Shown here one piece after another: positions 49,940 through 62,300 of a stretch of DNA of 64,000 bases. Every line of letters begins with the position of its first letter. Positions within the stretch are counted from its first letter, which is position 1. Source of the stretch: Macrolepiota albuminosa (taxonomy: Eukaryota > Basidiomycota > Agaricomycetes > Agaricales > Agaricaceae); the NCBI GenBank assembly GCA_027475525.1, contig JAMWFC010000114.1:810580-874579 (forward strand), read 5' to 3'. Both the position numbers and the translations under genes were made by a program. The notes below the pieces were generated by a model. It was given only the letters and a program-made list of their open reading frames with translations, was not told the origin of the DNA and did not search any database.

Positions 49940-52900
49940 TCAAGCATCATAGCTCTCTTGGACAGTGGTGCTACTAGACTTTTCCTGGACACCAATTATG
50001 TGGAACAACACCAGCTCACTACCTGACCCCTCTCTCACCCTATTCCAGTCTATAACATCAACGGCACACTCAATGAAGCTGGATCCATCTGCTCAGTGGT
50101 GGATTTAGTCCTTTGTTATCAGACTCATTCAGAGCATGCTGTCTTTGCAGTCACCAGCCTAGGAAAGCAGGACATAATACTTGGGTTCTTCTGGCTGTGT
50201 GATCACAAGCCTGACTAGGCCAAAAGTCAGGTAAGTATGAGCCGCTGCTCTCAATGGTGTTCCACATGTACCAAGGAAGTTAGAGAGGAGCATAGAGAGT
50301 CAGTCTGTGCACATGCTCCCCTTTGCAGACCTTGACCTACTGGATTCTCCCCCCTTGGCATTCCCTTATAGAGAGGCCCTTTATGAGGATGTTTGAGGGT
50401 TTGAGGTGTAGTGAGTGAAGCCCAGATGGAAGATGGATGTGAGGGTGAATTTAGGTGTGCTCCTGACCCAGACTCCAGATAAGGCTATTGAGACAGGTGA
50501 TAGGATTTATGCAACTACATTATGACTTCCACCAACTATAGCAGAGATTAGAGCTAGCCAAACTACTTCCCAGTGGCTAGCTCAGGCATTTGCTGCTAAC
50601 TCTGCTTCTAAGTCATTCCAAAATGCAGTTCCTCATCACCTGCAAGACTTTGAGGATGTTTTCTCTATGGCATCATTTGACTCCCTGCCTGAGCATAAGC
50701 AGTGGGACCATGCTATTGAGCTCATGCCTAATGCTGAGCCCTCTAGCTGTAAGGTCTATTCTCTCTCTCCCAGAGAACAGGATAAGCTTGATGCCTTTTT
50801 GCAAGAGAATTTAGACTCTGGTCACATCTGCCCCTTAAAGTCTCCAATGGCCTCTCCAGTCTTCTTTATCAAGAAGAAGGATAGATCTCTATGTCTGGTT
50901 CAAGACTATCAAGTCTTGAATGTGATGACTGTGAAGAATTGCTACCCCTTACCACTCATTTCAGAGCTTGTCAACAACCTCAGAGGTGCATGCTACTTCA
51001 CCAAGTTGGATGTCTGCTGGGGCTACAACAATGTGCACATCAAAGAAGGTGATGAGTGGAAGGCAGTATTTCAAACAAATCATGGACTCTTTGAATCTCT
51101 GATGATGTTCTTTGGCCTCACTAATAGCCCTGCCACCTTCCAGACCATGATGAATGACATTTTCTGAGATCTTATAGCAGAAGGTGTTGTGTATGTATAT
51201 CTTGATGATATCCTCATCTATACCAAGACTCTAGAGGAGCATCATTGGATTACATGCATTATACTGGAACATCTTCACCAATACTAGCTCTATTTTAAGC
51301 TAGAGAAGTGTGAGTTTGAGCAGACTAAGGTCAAATATCTTAGACTGTTGTCTCATGGAATGGCTGAGATGGACCCAGTCAAGGTGGCTGGTGTGGCACA
51401 GTGGCCAGAGCCTAAGAACAAGAAGGAGGTTCAGGCCTTTCTGGGCTTCACCAACTTCTACTGGAAGTTTATTCAAGATTTCTCACACCATGCCTGGCCC
51501 CTCTTTGATCTCACCACTAAAGACACTCCTTGGCGCTGAACATAGCATAGCAGACAGCCTTTGATGCCCTCAAACAGGCCGTCACTTCAAAGCCTGTTCT
51601 CCTATTTCCAGATGATGACTCTCCTTCCATGTTGAAGCCAATAGCTCAGAGTTTGCTACTGGAGCTGTCCTCTCTCAACAGTCAAAGAAGGATGGTAAGT
51701 GGCATCCTGTAGCTTTCTACTCCAAAAGTCTCAATGCCATGGAGTGAAATTATGAGATCCATGACAAGGAGATGCTAGATATCATTCAGTCATTTGAGGA
51801 GTGGTGGCATTTTCTTGAGGGTGCTAGGCATAAATTTGAGGTGTGAACTGATCACAAGAACTTAGAGTACTTTTGAATAGCCAAGAAACTTAACCATTGA
51901 CAGGCTTGATCGTCCTGGTATCTGGCCAACTTTGACTTCTCTCTACATCACAAACCTGGATGGAGCATGGGCAAGCCAGATGCACTTTCTAAATGAGCAG
52001 ACCATGGTTCAGGAGCTAGCAACAATGACAATATTATACTCCTAAAGCCAGAACTGTTTGCTATCTGTGCTCTAGAGAGTGTGGTCAGCCAGGGAGAAGA
52101 AGTGAGCATCCTTTGAGACATCTGCCAAGGTAACCAGGAGGGTGCTCAAGAAGATCTGGCAGCCAAGGCAGCCCTGGCCTTGCATGCTCAAGAGAAAACT
52201 GGAGTAAAGTTTGTCTGCACTAACAAGTGGTCTTTGGAAAATGGTCTTCTCATCTTTTGGGAGTGCATTTATGTTTCCAACCTGCCAGACCTCCAGAGGC
52301 AGATTGTAGAGCAGCATCATGACTTTTGAGCTGGTCTCCCAGGATTACTAGTGGCCTCAGATGTTATGGTATATTGGCTCCTACACCTCCACCTGTGACC
52401 TCTGCCTTTGGACTAAGCCTTATTGCCAGCCTCCTATGGGACAGCTTCATTCTTTGCCTATTCCAGCTGAGTGTTGGAGTGTGGCCTTGGTAGACTTCAT
52501 TGTCAAGTTGCCAGACTCTTATGGATATGATGCAATCATAGTGGTAGTAGATCTCTGTGGAAAGCATGCTCATTTTATTCCAACACATACTACTTGCTCT
52601 GCTATGGGTACCATTAATCTGTACTGGAAGCATGTCTGGAAACTCTATGGGTTGTCAAATGCCTATGTCTCAGACTATGGACTCAGTTTGTGGCAGAATT
52701 TATCAGAGAACTGTATCACCTCCTTCATGTCAAACTCCACACTTCCACAGCCTACCACTCCCAGTCTGATGGCCAGACCAAGCATGTCAACCAAGGGCTA
52801 GAACAGTACCTCTAGCTTTTCTGCAATGAATGACAGGATGACTGGAATGACCTATTACTAGAGGCAGAGTTTCAATACAACAATCATGTACATGCTGCCA

Positions 52901-53520
52901 CCCAGATGTCTCCTTTTCTTCTAGATACTGGTCAACACTCTCAGATGGGATTTGAGCCTTGTGGATGATCTTCAGAGAATAAAGCTGTCAACAAGTTCAT
53001 AGATTAGATGAAGGCAGTCCAGGAGGAAGCCAAGGCTGCTTTAGCTAAGGCAAAGGATGTCATGGCCCACTACTATGATCATGGACAAACTCCAGCCACC
53101 AAGTACAAGTCTGGAGATCGAGTCTATCTGGATGCCTCTGACATTGCTACTACCAGACCTTCTCAGAAGCTCTCTTATTGCCATCTAAGACTCTTTCCTA
53201 TAGTAAAGCAAGTAGGCCCACTAGCCTATTGACTCAAGCTGCCTAGTGAAATGAGTTGACTCCATCCAGTCTTCAATGTGGTGAAGCTCTCTCCTGCACC
53301 AGAGAATCTGATCCCAGGTCAATGCCCACAGCCACCCCCACCTCCAGTTTTGGTAGACAACCAAGAAGAGTACAAAGTGGAGCAGATCCTAGACAGCCAA
53401 CTCTTTAGCAACAAGCTTTAATTCAAGGTCAAGTGAAAGGGCTATGGAATTGAGAACATCTTCTGAAAGCCACAAGAAAATGTCCATGCCCCTGCCTTGG
53501 TTCAGGAATTCTATCAATAG
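49940..53520 (+). pseudogene. Gypsy pol: protease, reverse transcriptase, RNase H, integrase, chromodomain
   Basis: Protease: LLDSGATR near 49956. Reverse transcriptase (50667-51240): IELMPNAEPSSCKVYSLSP, FFIKKKDRSLCLVQDYQVLN, YFTKLDVCWGYNNVHI, FGLTNSPATFQTMMNDIF and, after a TGA, VYVYLDDILIY with the catalytic Asp pair. RNase H and connection (51340-51900): VQAFLGFTNFYWKFI. Integrase (52360-53230): CDLCLWTKPYCQPPMGQLHS, VALVDFIVKLP and DAIIVVVDL. Chromodomain (about 53360-53520): VEQILDSQ, then KGYG after stops. Chromodomains guide integration to marked chromatin. The whole frame is dead. Confidence 0.85.
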
Positions 53521-53636
53521 CATCCCAATGCTTCTTAGGCAATCAGAGACCTTTATTCTCTTTCCAAGGTAGACCAGGCTATTCAGAACTACTTTTATCC
53601 AGCATGTCAAGATACCGCACTCTAGAGGGGGGGTAA

Positions 53637-54119
53637 TGTCAGGGAACTCCTCATTTCTTCCTTCTTTCACTCCCTATTCCTTTACTCTTCTTTCATTTAT
53701 TTTCTTATTTCTTCTATCATTTTCATTTTGCTGTTTCTATTTTCTCAACATTATTTGTTAGTACTATTCTTAGCCATTGAGGTGCTCTGGTTTTTTAGCT
53801 ATCATTCAGACAAGTGTGGATGGAGTTTGCCTTTTTGACTTCCAAAGTCCAGAGTTTTCCTGCCTTATTTGCACAGTTGTTTGTTTAGGCAATTTTTGAG
53901 TTTTTAAGGTTTTGTTGTACTGTACAGTTGTTTCCCATGCTTTAGAAGCCCCAGAAGTGTCCAGCCTGGCATAGGGAATCACTAGACTTGTTCTCTTTGG
54001 ATCTTTCTCTCCCAAGTGAGTAGTTATTATAATATTGTCAGTATATACTCTAATACACTTTGGATCTTCCTCTGCCAGCTGTGTGACTAAGCCACAGCCT
54101 CTAGAGGTTGCCCTTAAAC
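53637..54119 (+). repeat. Chromoviral gypsy 3' LTR
   Basis: Starts TGTCAGGGAACTCC. Compared with the 5' LTR it lacks about 38 bp around the TATA region and has a 55-bp segment (about 54006-54060) bounded by TTTGGATCT repeats. Confidence 0.83.
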
Positions 54120-55487
54120 ATGCACACATCACGCATGCATCTCTAGTCTTGTTTATACATCTCTGAGAGAGTGACATACTTACAGATATTCTTACATACT
54201 CATACTAACAATCATAGGTACTTAAATCATTATATTTATACAAGTTATCCAGGTGTTTGTTGCATTTAAACAGTATTGTTGTGAACTAGAACTCTAACAC
54301 AATGCAATATAGTCAATTATACAAGACTGAGGATTAACTAATAGTCTGATCTTAGTGTGATCTTAGGCTTGATTTCTAACAAACTCTTTGAGATCTTGAC
54401 AACACACTCACACAACTTGGCCAGGAATTCCAATACTTCAAAAAAACACCTTGCACTGATTATGTTACATGGGAACTTCCAAGTAAAGTTGCTGCTCAAT
54501 CAGAAGTCAAAATGCAGAGTGGTAAAAAGAGTACAAAGATCAAAAATCTTTACAAAAGCAACAAAAATCAAGAATCCATGAATTGAATCTCAAGACAATC
54601 AAATTGCATAGTCTTGGTTACTACATTGAGTGTATTAGATTGCATAAAACCACAGATAATTATTCAATTCAAACAGTGACTTTAAACTTTAATTATAGTA
54701 TCTCTGCCACAAGTCTGACAGCTTTTTTTTTTACAGAAAGAATTAGCTTATCACCAAGTGAGACAAATTTTTCCTGTTATTCAGAAAAGTACCTATATAC
54801 TTGGAATTGCAAAGTATGAACATTGACAGCAGATTTTTAATTGCATGAAAGTGAAAGCCCCAACTTCAAAAAAAAGTAACAAATAGAAGCAACATTGTGA
54901 CAATGATTTTATGCCACTTTGGCTTCAGTTCAATGAAAGTAAATATTTGCTCAATAGCTCTCCACAGCATCATCACATCATTGCACAAAATGTCTAATAT
55001 CTTCTCATACTTCTACAACAGCATGTAAAATTTCTTTGTCCACTCAGCACCAGTGCTTGTGCTTGTGCTCCTAGTAAAAAAGACAAGAATTATAAATTTT
55101 ATAATGTTAGAATGTAAGATTCTTGTTTGCCCTACTCTGTATACTTTGAATAATGTGCTTACCAAAAACCTAGGTTTGTCAACTGAAATATGGTGATGTG
55201 CTTTTGTAGTGGTGGTATTGGCCACAAATCTACTCACAAAGCAACCAACACATTCTTATTAGACAAACACAGAAGTAATATAGCCCCTGTGCATGCAAAT
55301 ACCACTAGTACTACTACTAGTGAAACAATGAACTTGGAAAGACAACAACAGCTCCAAGTTGATGCAGAAACTAGCAGTGCACTATGGCTTTAATACAGAA
55401 AAGAGGAAACTCTGACAGATGAAGAAGAGGATTATGGCTATGAAAACCCAATTTATATTAACAGCTTCAAATTGAAGAGTCAGAAAG
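54120..55487. other. AT-rich region, no gene recognised
   Basis: Only short open frames without domain similarity. It lies between the gypsy element and a solo LTR of the same family. Confidence 0.5.
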
Positions 55488-55612
55488 TGTCAGGGGACTC
55501 CTCATTTCTTCCTTCTTTCACTCTTTATTCCTTCATAACAGCTTCAAATTGAAGAGTCAGAAAGTGTCAGGGGACTCCTCATTTCTTCCTTCTTTCACTC
55601 TTTATTCCTTCA
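55459..55612. repeat. 77-bp tandem duplication
   Basis: Units 55459-55535 and 55536-55612. The unit straddles the boundary between flanking DNA and the solo LTR, so it is not an LTR-internal repeat. Confidence 0.96.
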
Positions 55613-56086
55613 TTCTTCCTTTATTCATTTTTTTTTATTTCTGCTGTCATTCTTTTACTTTACTGTTTCTATTCTTTCAACACTATCTATTAGTACTATT
55701 CTTAGCTCTTGAGGTATTCTGGTTCTTTAGCTATTATTCATACAAGTGTGGGCCCTTCAGTACTGCATACAGACTGCTTATATAAGCCAGAGTTTGCCTT
55801 TTCTGACCTTCAAAGTCTGGAGTTTTCCTGTCTTATTTGTGCACTTGTTTGTTTAAGCAATTTTTGAGTTTTTAAGGTTTTGTTGTACTGTACAGTTGTT
55901 TCCCATGCTTTAGAAGTCCCAGAAGTGTCCAATCTGGCATAGGGAATCTCTAGAATTGTTCTCTTTAGATCTCTCTCTGTCAGATGAGTAGTTATTATAA
56001 TATTGTTAGTATATACTCTAATACACTTTGGATCTCCCTCTGCTAGCTGTGTGACTGACCCATAGTCTCCAGAGGTCATCCTTACA
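55488..56086 (+). repeat. Solo LTR of the chromoviral gypsy family
   Basis: TGTCAGGGGACTCCTC at the start and CATCCTTACA at the end. It has both the TATA segment (CTTATATAAGCC near 55777) and the 55-bp segment that the two element LTRs each lack one of, so it is closest to the full-length LTR. It includes a 77-bp duplication. Confidence 0.8.
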
Positions 56087-56516
56087 AAAAGTGACAAATC
56101 CAGAAATGACTTGGACAACAATAAATGTCAGAAAAACAGTGATGATTGTTTGAATGACAGATTGGGCTCTGAGGATAGAGAGGAAAATGCTGAGGATCTT
56201 GAGGATGAATGGAGCTATACAGAATTGTAACTTAGATAAACACATTGAAGTCATTGTATTATATTAATTATTTGAGGCTATCCTTGCCTTACATCTGAGA
56301 TACCTGGAAATTAACATGCTATATAGTACTAGTTTTCTGTTAATGAAATTTCTCTGACTTACCTTTCTATTCTCATCATGCCTGGTGCATACTCAGCTGG
56401 CAGCATCTTATATACTGTTAAGTATGGGCCATTGCAAGCATGGAAATCTCAAGATCTTTAGCATTGACTAATTATATATAAAACAAATAAACAAATGCAT
56501 TTTCATAAATATTATC
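56087..56516. other. AT-rich spacer, no gene recognised
   Basis: Lies between a solo LTR and a truncated LTR; no coding or RNA feature seen. Confidence 0.5.
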
Positions 56517-56811
56517 AAAAGACTCCTCATTTCTTCCCTCTTTCACTCCTTATTCCTTCATTTTTCCTTCATTCTATTATTTTTTCTGTCATTCTTTTAC
56601 TTTACTGCTTTTATTCTTTCAACACTATTTATTAGTATTTTCAGCCTTTGAGGTACTCTGGTTTTCTAGGTATTATTCAAACAAGTGTGGCCTCTTCAAT
56701 ATCGCATACAAACTGCTTACATAAGCCAGAGTTAGCCCTTTATTTGTGCAATTGTTTATTTAGGCAATTTTTGAGTTCTTTAAGGTTTTGTTGTCCTGTA
56801 CAGTTGTTTCC
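56517..56811 (+). repeat. Truncated LTR of the chromoviral gypsy family
   Basis: GACTCCTCATTTCTTCC through ACAGTTGTTTCC matches the LTR up to the point where the copia-like element begins (TGTAAGACC at 56812). The remaining LTR part was not found beyond the copia element. Confidence 0.7.
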
Positions 56812-57119
56812 TGTAAGACCTAAAACACAATAAGTAAAATTCTGTATACATGTAGCAATTAGAGTCCAGCTATAAAAGAAAAAGGAAAAAGAAGAAGTCA
56901 CAGCCTCAGTATGTGTGTCAAGAGACAAAGAAGCAACTGAGGTATGAATTAGTCTGACATCAGTTTAAATAGTATAGTACATATAAGTCTTGTAAAAAAG
57001 CAGACTCTAAAGTCCAATACAATTTCATTTGCAAATAAGTAGAGAAGGAATGTATACAAAAAAGAAAAATTATTGATGAACCAGGCCCAGTTCAGATATA
57101 AATCAGTAATGAAGAATGT

Positions 57120-57929
57120 GAAGCAAAGTCTTTGTTATAATGTCAGCCACTATGGTGTCTATGAAAATCCACATTGGTTTGAAAGAACCAGTCTGAATGT
57201 GTTCCTGAATAAAATAATAATAAATGTCAATATGTTTTGAGCAGAAAGAAGTGGCCTCAGAGGTTCATATGTTGATTGCGCTTTTGTTGTCACACAAAAG
57301 CAGGAATGGGATGGAGATGAGGAGACAAAAAGAGCATAAAAGTTGCCAAATTCAAATGCTTTCACATAAAGCATGAGTCAACAACATATACTCAGCTTTT
57401 GTCAAGAATAAAGCAACTGTAAAGCTTCTTTGAGGACCTATCCTGTTCAACATGGATGCCCAGATAAAGCATTGTGAGACTCATATCAATAACGTCAAAA
57501 TGTTCATTCAGTTTCCAAATAAGCCATTCATATAAAGGAATAGAGTTGGTTGCATTCAATCCATCATCAACATGAAGACAGATAATGATGAAAAGGGCCA
57601 GAACTGTCATCTGACATTGAGATAGTAGGATCAGGAGGAGAAGAAAAATAACCAGTAAAAACTGCATGATCTATATTACATCAGAAGAGGCCCAGATTGT
57701 GCAGAGCACAATGGATGGCCTCATACCATTTGTGAGAGGATTGCTTGGGGCCATATAAGGCACAAAGGAGGCAATATGTAGTTGATTTATTAGCTTCAAA
57801 GAAGCCCAGAATTTGTTTACAGTAGACTTTATAGGAGAGAGGTGCATTTAGAAATGCAGTTTTAACATTGAAAGTAAAGAGATAAATGTCATGTTGGATT
57901 GCATATGCTAGGAGTAAGTGAATGCTCAT
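57120..57929 (-). pseudogene. Copia-like reverse transcriptase and RNase H part
   Basis: IYLFTFNVKTAFLNAPLSYK (first Asp region changed to Asn), CLLCALYGPKQSSHKWYEAI, IICLHVDDGLNATNS with the catalytic DD, and MLYLGIHVEQDRSSKKLY. A decayed RNase H end reads SKHIDIYYYFIQEHIQTGSF and VADIITKTL near 57130-57230. Confidence 0.8.
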
Positions 57930-57950
57930 TATTCAAGCCACCAGAGCATA

Positions 57951-59142
57951 CAGTAGCTCAAAAAACTGTCTCACTGTTTCATACTTTTTGAAAGATGACA
58001 TTGGCATGAAGGATGGGAAGTACCTAAAATTCTGATTAAATCATGTAAAATACTATGGCATTGTAGCTACAGATCATGTTTAGCATTATATGATTTAAAT
58101 CAAAACTGATGGAGCAATAGCCATTTTAAAATATTCACTCATTGGGACAGTTTTTTGAGCATTTCTAATTTTTCAGGTTTATTCCTGTTTGAGTCAGAAA
58201 CAAGGTAAGTTGCATGTGGGAATACAGACAGAGTCATATGACCATGTTTGGATATATTTGAAAGTGGTTCAAGTTGGTTGATCTACATCTTGATCTTCAA
58301 CCACCATTATAGAATCTATTCCTCCTGCACAATGCTCTACTGTTGCTTCTATTCTTGCTCAAGGGTATTCTCTGCATCAGATTGGGGCTCAAACTGGTCT
58401 AGGGAAGTCTACTATTGGGAGAATTGATAAAGAGTTGGAGATGGACAAGGAAAACCATCCTGGAGGCTGTCCTGCTAAGCTTATTCCACATGATAAACAG
58501 GCTGTTGTTCAACAAATCTCAACTAAAAGATTTGATATAGCTGGCCAGGCCACCAATTTTATCAACAACATTATTTCCAACCCTGTCTCTTCCCAGACTG
58601 ATGGGTTGGAATGGGGTAGGAAAGCTTGTGGAGGTGGTGGAGATCATGAATGCAGAACAGTATTGTGAAATTTTGGATAATGGAGCAAAGGAGAGCTTTG
58701 AGAAGTTGGAGATGGAGGAGGGTGTCCACTACTTTCAACAGGACAATGACCCCAAACACAACTCCAAGAGGGCTGACAAGTAGTTTGAGGACAACAACTT
58801 TGATGTCTTTTAGTGGCCAGCCCAATCCTCTGATCTCAACCCTATTGAATATCTCTGAGAGTACCTCAAGGAGCAACTTAGGCAGTATGAAACACCTCTT
58901 CATGGTGTGCATGAATTATAGCAAAGGAGTGGGATGAAATACCACCAGAGGTATGCCAAAGACTAATTGAAAGCCTCCTTCAGTTTTGATCTAAATTACA
59001 TAATCCTAAATGTGATCTGTAGCTATGATGCCATAGCATTTTATATGATTTAATCAGGATTTTAAGTACTTCCCATCCTTCATGCCAATGTCATCTTTCA
59101 AAAGAGTGTATGAAACATTGGAACAGTTTTTTGAGCCAATGT
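57951..59142 (+). mobile_element. Tc1/mariner element, decayed and internally deleted
   Basis: TA flanks (57949-57950, 59143-59144) and inverted ends CAGTAGCTCAAAAAACTGTC and its near complement. The plus strand encodes LAQGYSLHQIGAQTGLGKST, IGRIDKELEMDKEN, then after a deletion VGKLVEVVEIMNAEQY, GVHYFQQDNDPKHNSKRADK and NPIEYL. About half of the middle transposase is missing relative to 33209-34893. Confidence 0.87.
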
Positions 59143-59198
59143 ATATGGTGCCATAGTCCTTGGGTCTCTGGCTAAAGCCCTGAGCTACTAAGCAAGCT

Positions 59199-59352
59199 TT
59201 TTTTTGGCCACAAATTACAGATCTTTCAAGATCAAGCTTAAAAGCATAGACCCAGCAAACTACAATTGGTCAATGTTTTTTTGGCCACAAATTACAGATC
59301 TTTCAAGATCAAGCTTAAAAGCATAGACCCAGCAAACTACAATTGGTCAATG
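59199..59352. repeat. 77-bp tandem duplication
   Basis: Units 59199-59275 and 59276-59352 within the decayed copia-like pol region. Confidence 0.95.
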
Positions 59353-59960
59353 ACCTGGAGGTAGAGGTGTGACTTGAAAAACACCATTAGCTCAAAGACT
59401 GTCATTTTACATTGCATGGCAGCATGCCAGATGTCTGCATCAGGTTGATGAATGGCTTCATTATAGCTTTTAGATGGTTTAGAAGTGTCCAGTAATCTTG
59501 ATAAATGTGTGGGAAGAGATCAGGACCATGAGTGAGTAAAGCTTTGAATTTCATTATCATAGCATACTCAATACTTGCTGAGTCATCAAAATTAGTAGCA
59601 AAGGATTCAGCAGCTAATAAGCTTGCAAAATCAAAAATGGCAAGAGAGCTCTGTTTGAGGAGAACATGACAAGCATCATAGTTTGCACAATAATGAATTA
59701 GATGGGCATTACATTCAGCTAGCTCTTTGGCCTTTGCTTTTCATCATTTGAATGATGGTGCAATGAAGATAAGTAGGAAGAGAAGTGGGTGAAACAGGTG
59801 AAGAACATGAAGAGGAATTGAGTGAGGCTGAGAAGGGAGGACGAGAAGCAGAGATTTGGGAAGGAGTTGACAATGGCCAAGATGATGAAAATTGTGTAGG
59901 AGAGGAAGAACATATAGGTGGCATACAAAGAAGTCTTAAAGAAGAGGATTGCTGAATCTG

Positions 59961-60769
59961 TTAAGAATAAAGTTGGCCAGGAGTATTTTCATCAAAGATG
60001 ACATTATGAGAAAAGAAATATTTTCCATGCAAATTATGGACTCTGTATCCCAGCTTATATTTATCATACCCAACAAAAATAGCCTCAAAACAACGTGAAG
60101 ATCTCTTGGCTTTTATCTCACCTAGATAGAAAACAAAACACTGACAACCCCAGACTCTAAGGTGTGACAAATCTGGTTTTTTGCCCTCTATAATAGAATA
60201 TGGCATGTTCAAAGCAGGAAGTATCAAGGTTGGAAGATGATTTCAGAGATACTGGGCAGTAAGCATTGTGTCTCCTAAAAAAAAAAGCAGAAGGCCAGCC
60301 CAAGCCATAAGAGACTGAGCAGTGTCCTCAATAGTACAAATATAGTGTTCTGCTTTGCTGTTTTGTTAGTGTGCATAAAGAGCTGTATGTTGATGAACTA
60401 TTCCTCTAGATTCAAGATAGGTCTGAAATATGTCTTCAACAAATTTCTTTGCATTATCAAATTGGATAGATTTAATTAGATTACCAGACTTAAGTTGCCA
60501 ACTAGCCTCAATGCACTTAAAGTGGTTGAGAGCCTGTGAATGTGCCAATAGAAGAGCGGTACTCTCATAATTCAAAAAATTATTAAGCAATGAATAAAAA
60601 AAAAAGAGTGTGCATGGCCATTTGAAAATAAAGTGGAAAAAGGACCACATGAGTTCATGTGAATAAGTTCACAAACTTTTGTGGCATAATGTTGGAAATT
60701 ATTGTAAGGATGGGCTGGACACTTTTCAAGAATGCAAGGGATGCATTTGTTGTTGGTAAAAGATTCCAC
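59961..60769 (-). pseudogene. Copia-like integrase
   Basis: From 60769: CIPCILEKCPAHPYNN and KVCELIHMNSCGPF (zinc-binding and first catalytic region), then ASWQLKSGNLIKSIQFDNAK and ESRGIVHQHTALYAH, and KKPDLSHLRVWGCQCFVFYL with CFEAIFVGYDKYKLGYRVHN at the C-terminus. It is broken by stops and frameshifts. Confidence 0.8.
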
Positions 60770-61536
60770 ATAGTCAATCCCAGTAGCATAGTTCTTAGTC
60801 AGAATATCATATGTTACATCCTGTCCCAGATGACCAAAACAATGATGTTATAATTTGGAGGTTACAATGACATTTGGAAAAAAACTTAAAAAAGAAATAA
60901 GTGCCAATACTGCAGAAAATAAAACATTCTTGACTGGCAAAACAAAATCACAAAAGAGAAAAGAAAGATGATGATGAACAGTGGCTTGAAGGAAGGGACC
61001 ATGCAGTGATTTCAAAAAAGAAGGGAAAAAAATAGAAGTGGAGTTTTTTTTTAAAAACTAATTTTAAGTCATTTTTCACCATGGAGCTGACAAAAAGGAG
61101 ATTAATAGCAATGTATGGTGAATGGAGACAATCTTTGAGTACAATAATTATATTCTTGCTGTCAACATAAGTCTGAAAATGTGCCTTGCCCCTTTTGAAG
61201 GTTTTTAATACACTACAATTCACAGTTTCAACTAGAGTTGCATCAGAAGAGTTGTAAGAGTATGTGAGTAGTGTAGCCAGAGTCAAGTAATGTGTTGAAA
61301 CAGTTGAAAAAAGAAGCCAAAATATGTGGCTTTATAGAATGTAAAAAAGTCAGAGTAAGGAGAATCTAAGGACTCATGTTGCATGGTAACATAGGCAGTG
61401 AAATGCATGTCATTGTTGTTGTCTGCAGGTGATATATCTAATTCTTCAATTTTGTCAATAAAAAGTACTGAAGCGGGTAAATGCTCTGTGTCCACAACTG
61501 CAGCATTAGCTTGAAGATGTAATCAAGGATTGTCAC

Positions 61537-62300
61537 AATGATTTTTCATCCCTCCACTCTTTGACCAGCATTTGTCAATTGTATGTCCATACATATTACA
61601 GTTTGTGCATTGAATATAATTACAGGTTGCATTGATGTTCACAGAAGATGTGTTTGTCATGTTGTCATTAGTTGTTAGCAGAGAAAACATTGATGGTCAT
61701 TAAAGCTCTTGAATGATTCAACATATTCACATGTCTTTTGTCAGCTACGATATTAAGAACATAAGTAGCCAGTAGGTCAAAGTTATAGAGGCCATCAGGG
61801 CCAGCAATCTCTTATGAATAATGAACTTTTTTTTAAGTATCTCCCAGGCATTGCCTTGAGTAGGAAGACCATCAACAAATTTTTGAATGTGTTGCCACAG
61901 AGTAAAGTCTTAAAGAGTCTCTGCAAATTGGTGAACTGTGATGTGCCATTGTTGAATATAGATATTGACTGAGTTTAGAGCTGCCCTAAAATTGAATACT
62001 TTAGCTTTCATGAACTCTACTGCAGAAGCACTGCCTACTTCAAATTGCTCTCAAAGAAAAGATAAAAAATCATGCAATATACAAATAGAAAGGTTGTAGA
62101 GACCATCATGTTTAGGTAGTAAGGAGTCTCAAATTTTCTGTGAGAGATGCCCCACTAAACAATGCTCCACTATGTTATCATTGTGCCAAAAATTTAGTAG
62201 GCCTCAGCCTCATCTGAGATGAAATCAAAATCATAGTAGGGAGGATTGACAAGTTGGATCGCAAAGATCCTCAACTCTAGGAATTTTGCAGATATGTCTA
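61537..62300 (-). pseudogene. Copia-like Gag remnant with zinc knuckle
   Basis: CTNCNMYGHTIDKC (C-x2-C-x4-H-x4-C) is encoded at about 61560-61605. Upstream, decayed fragments such as WHITVHQFAETL and KFVDGLPTQGNAWEIL resemble UBN2-type Gag. Confidence 0.6.

Larger units (their letters stand above)
47795..54119 (+). mobile_element. Ty3/gypsy chromodomain retrotransposon (decayed)
   Basis: LTRs at 47795-48250 and 53637-54119 begin TGTCAGG. The internal order gag, zinc knuckle, protease, reverse transcriptase, RNase H, integrase, chromodomain is that of chromoviruses. Many stops (TGA, TAG) and frameshifts occur throughout. The end of the 3' LTR and the target duplication are uncertain by a few bases (possible ATGC). 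Confidence 0.88.
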
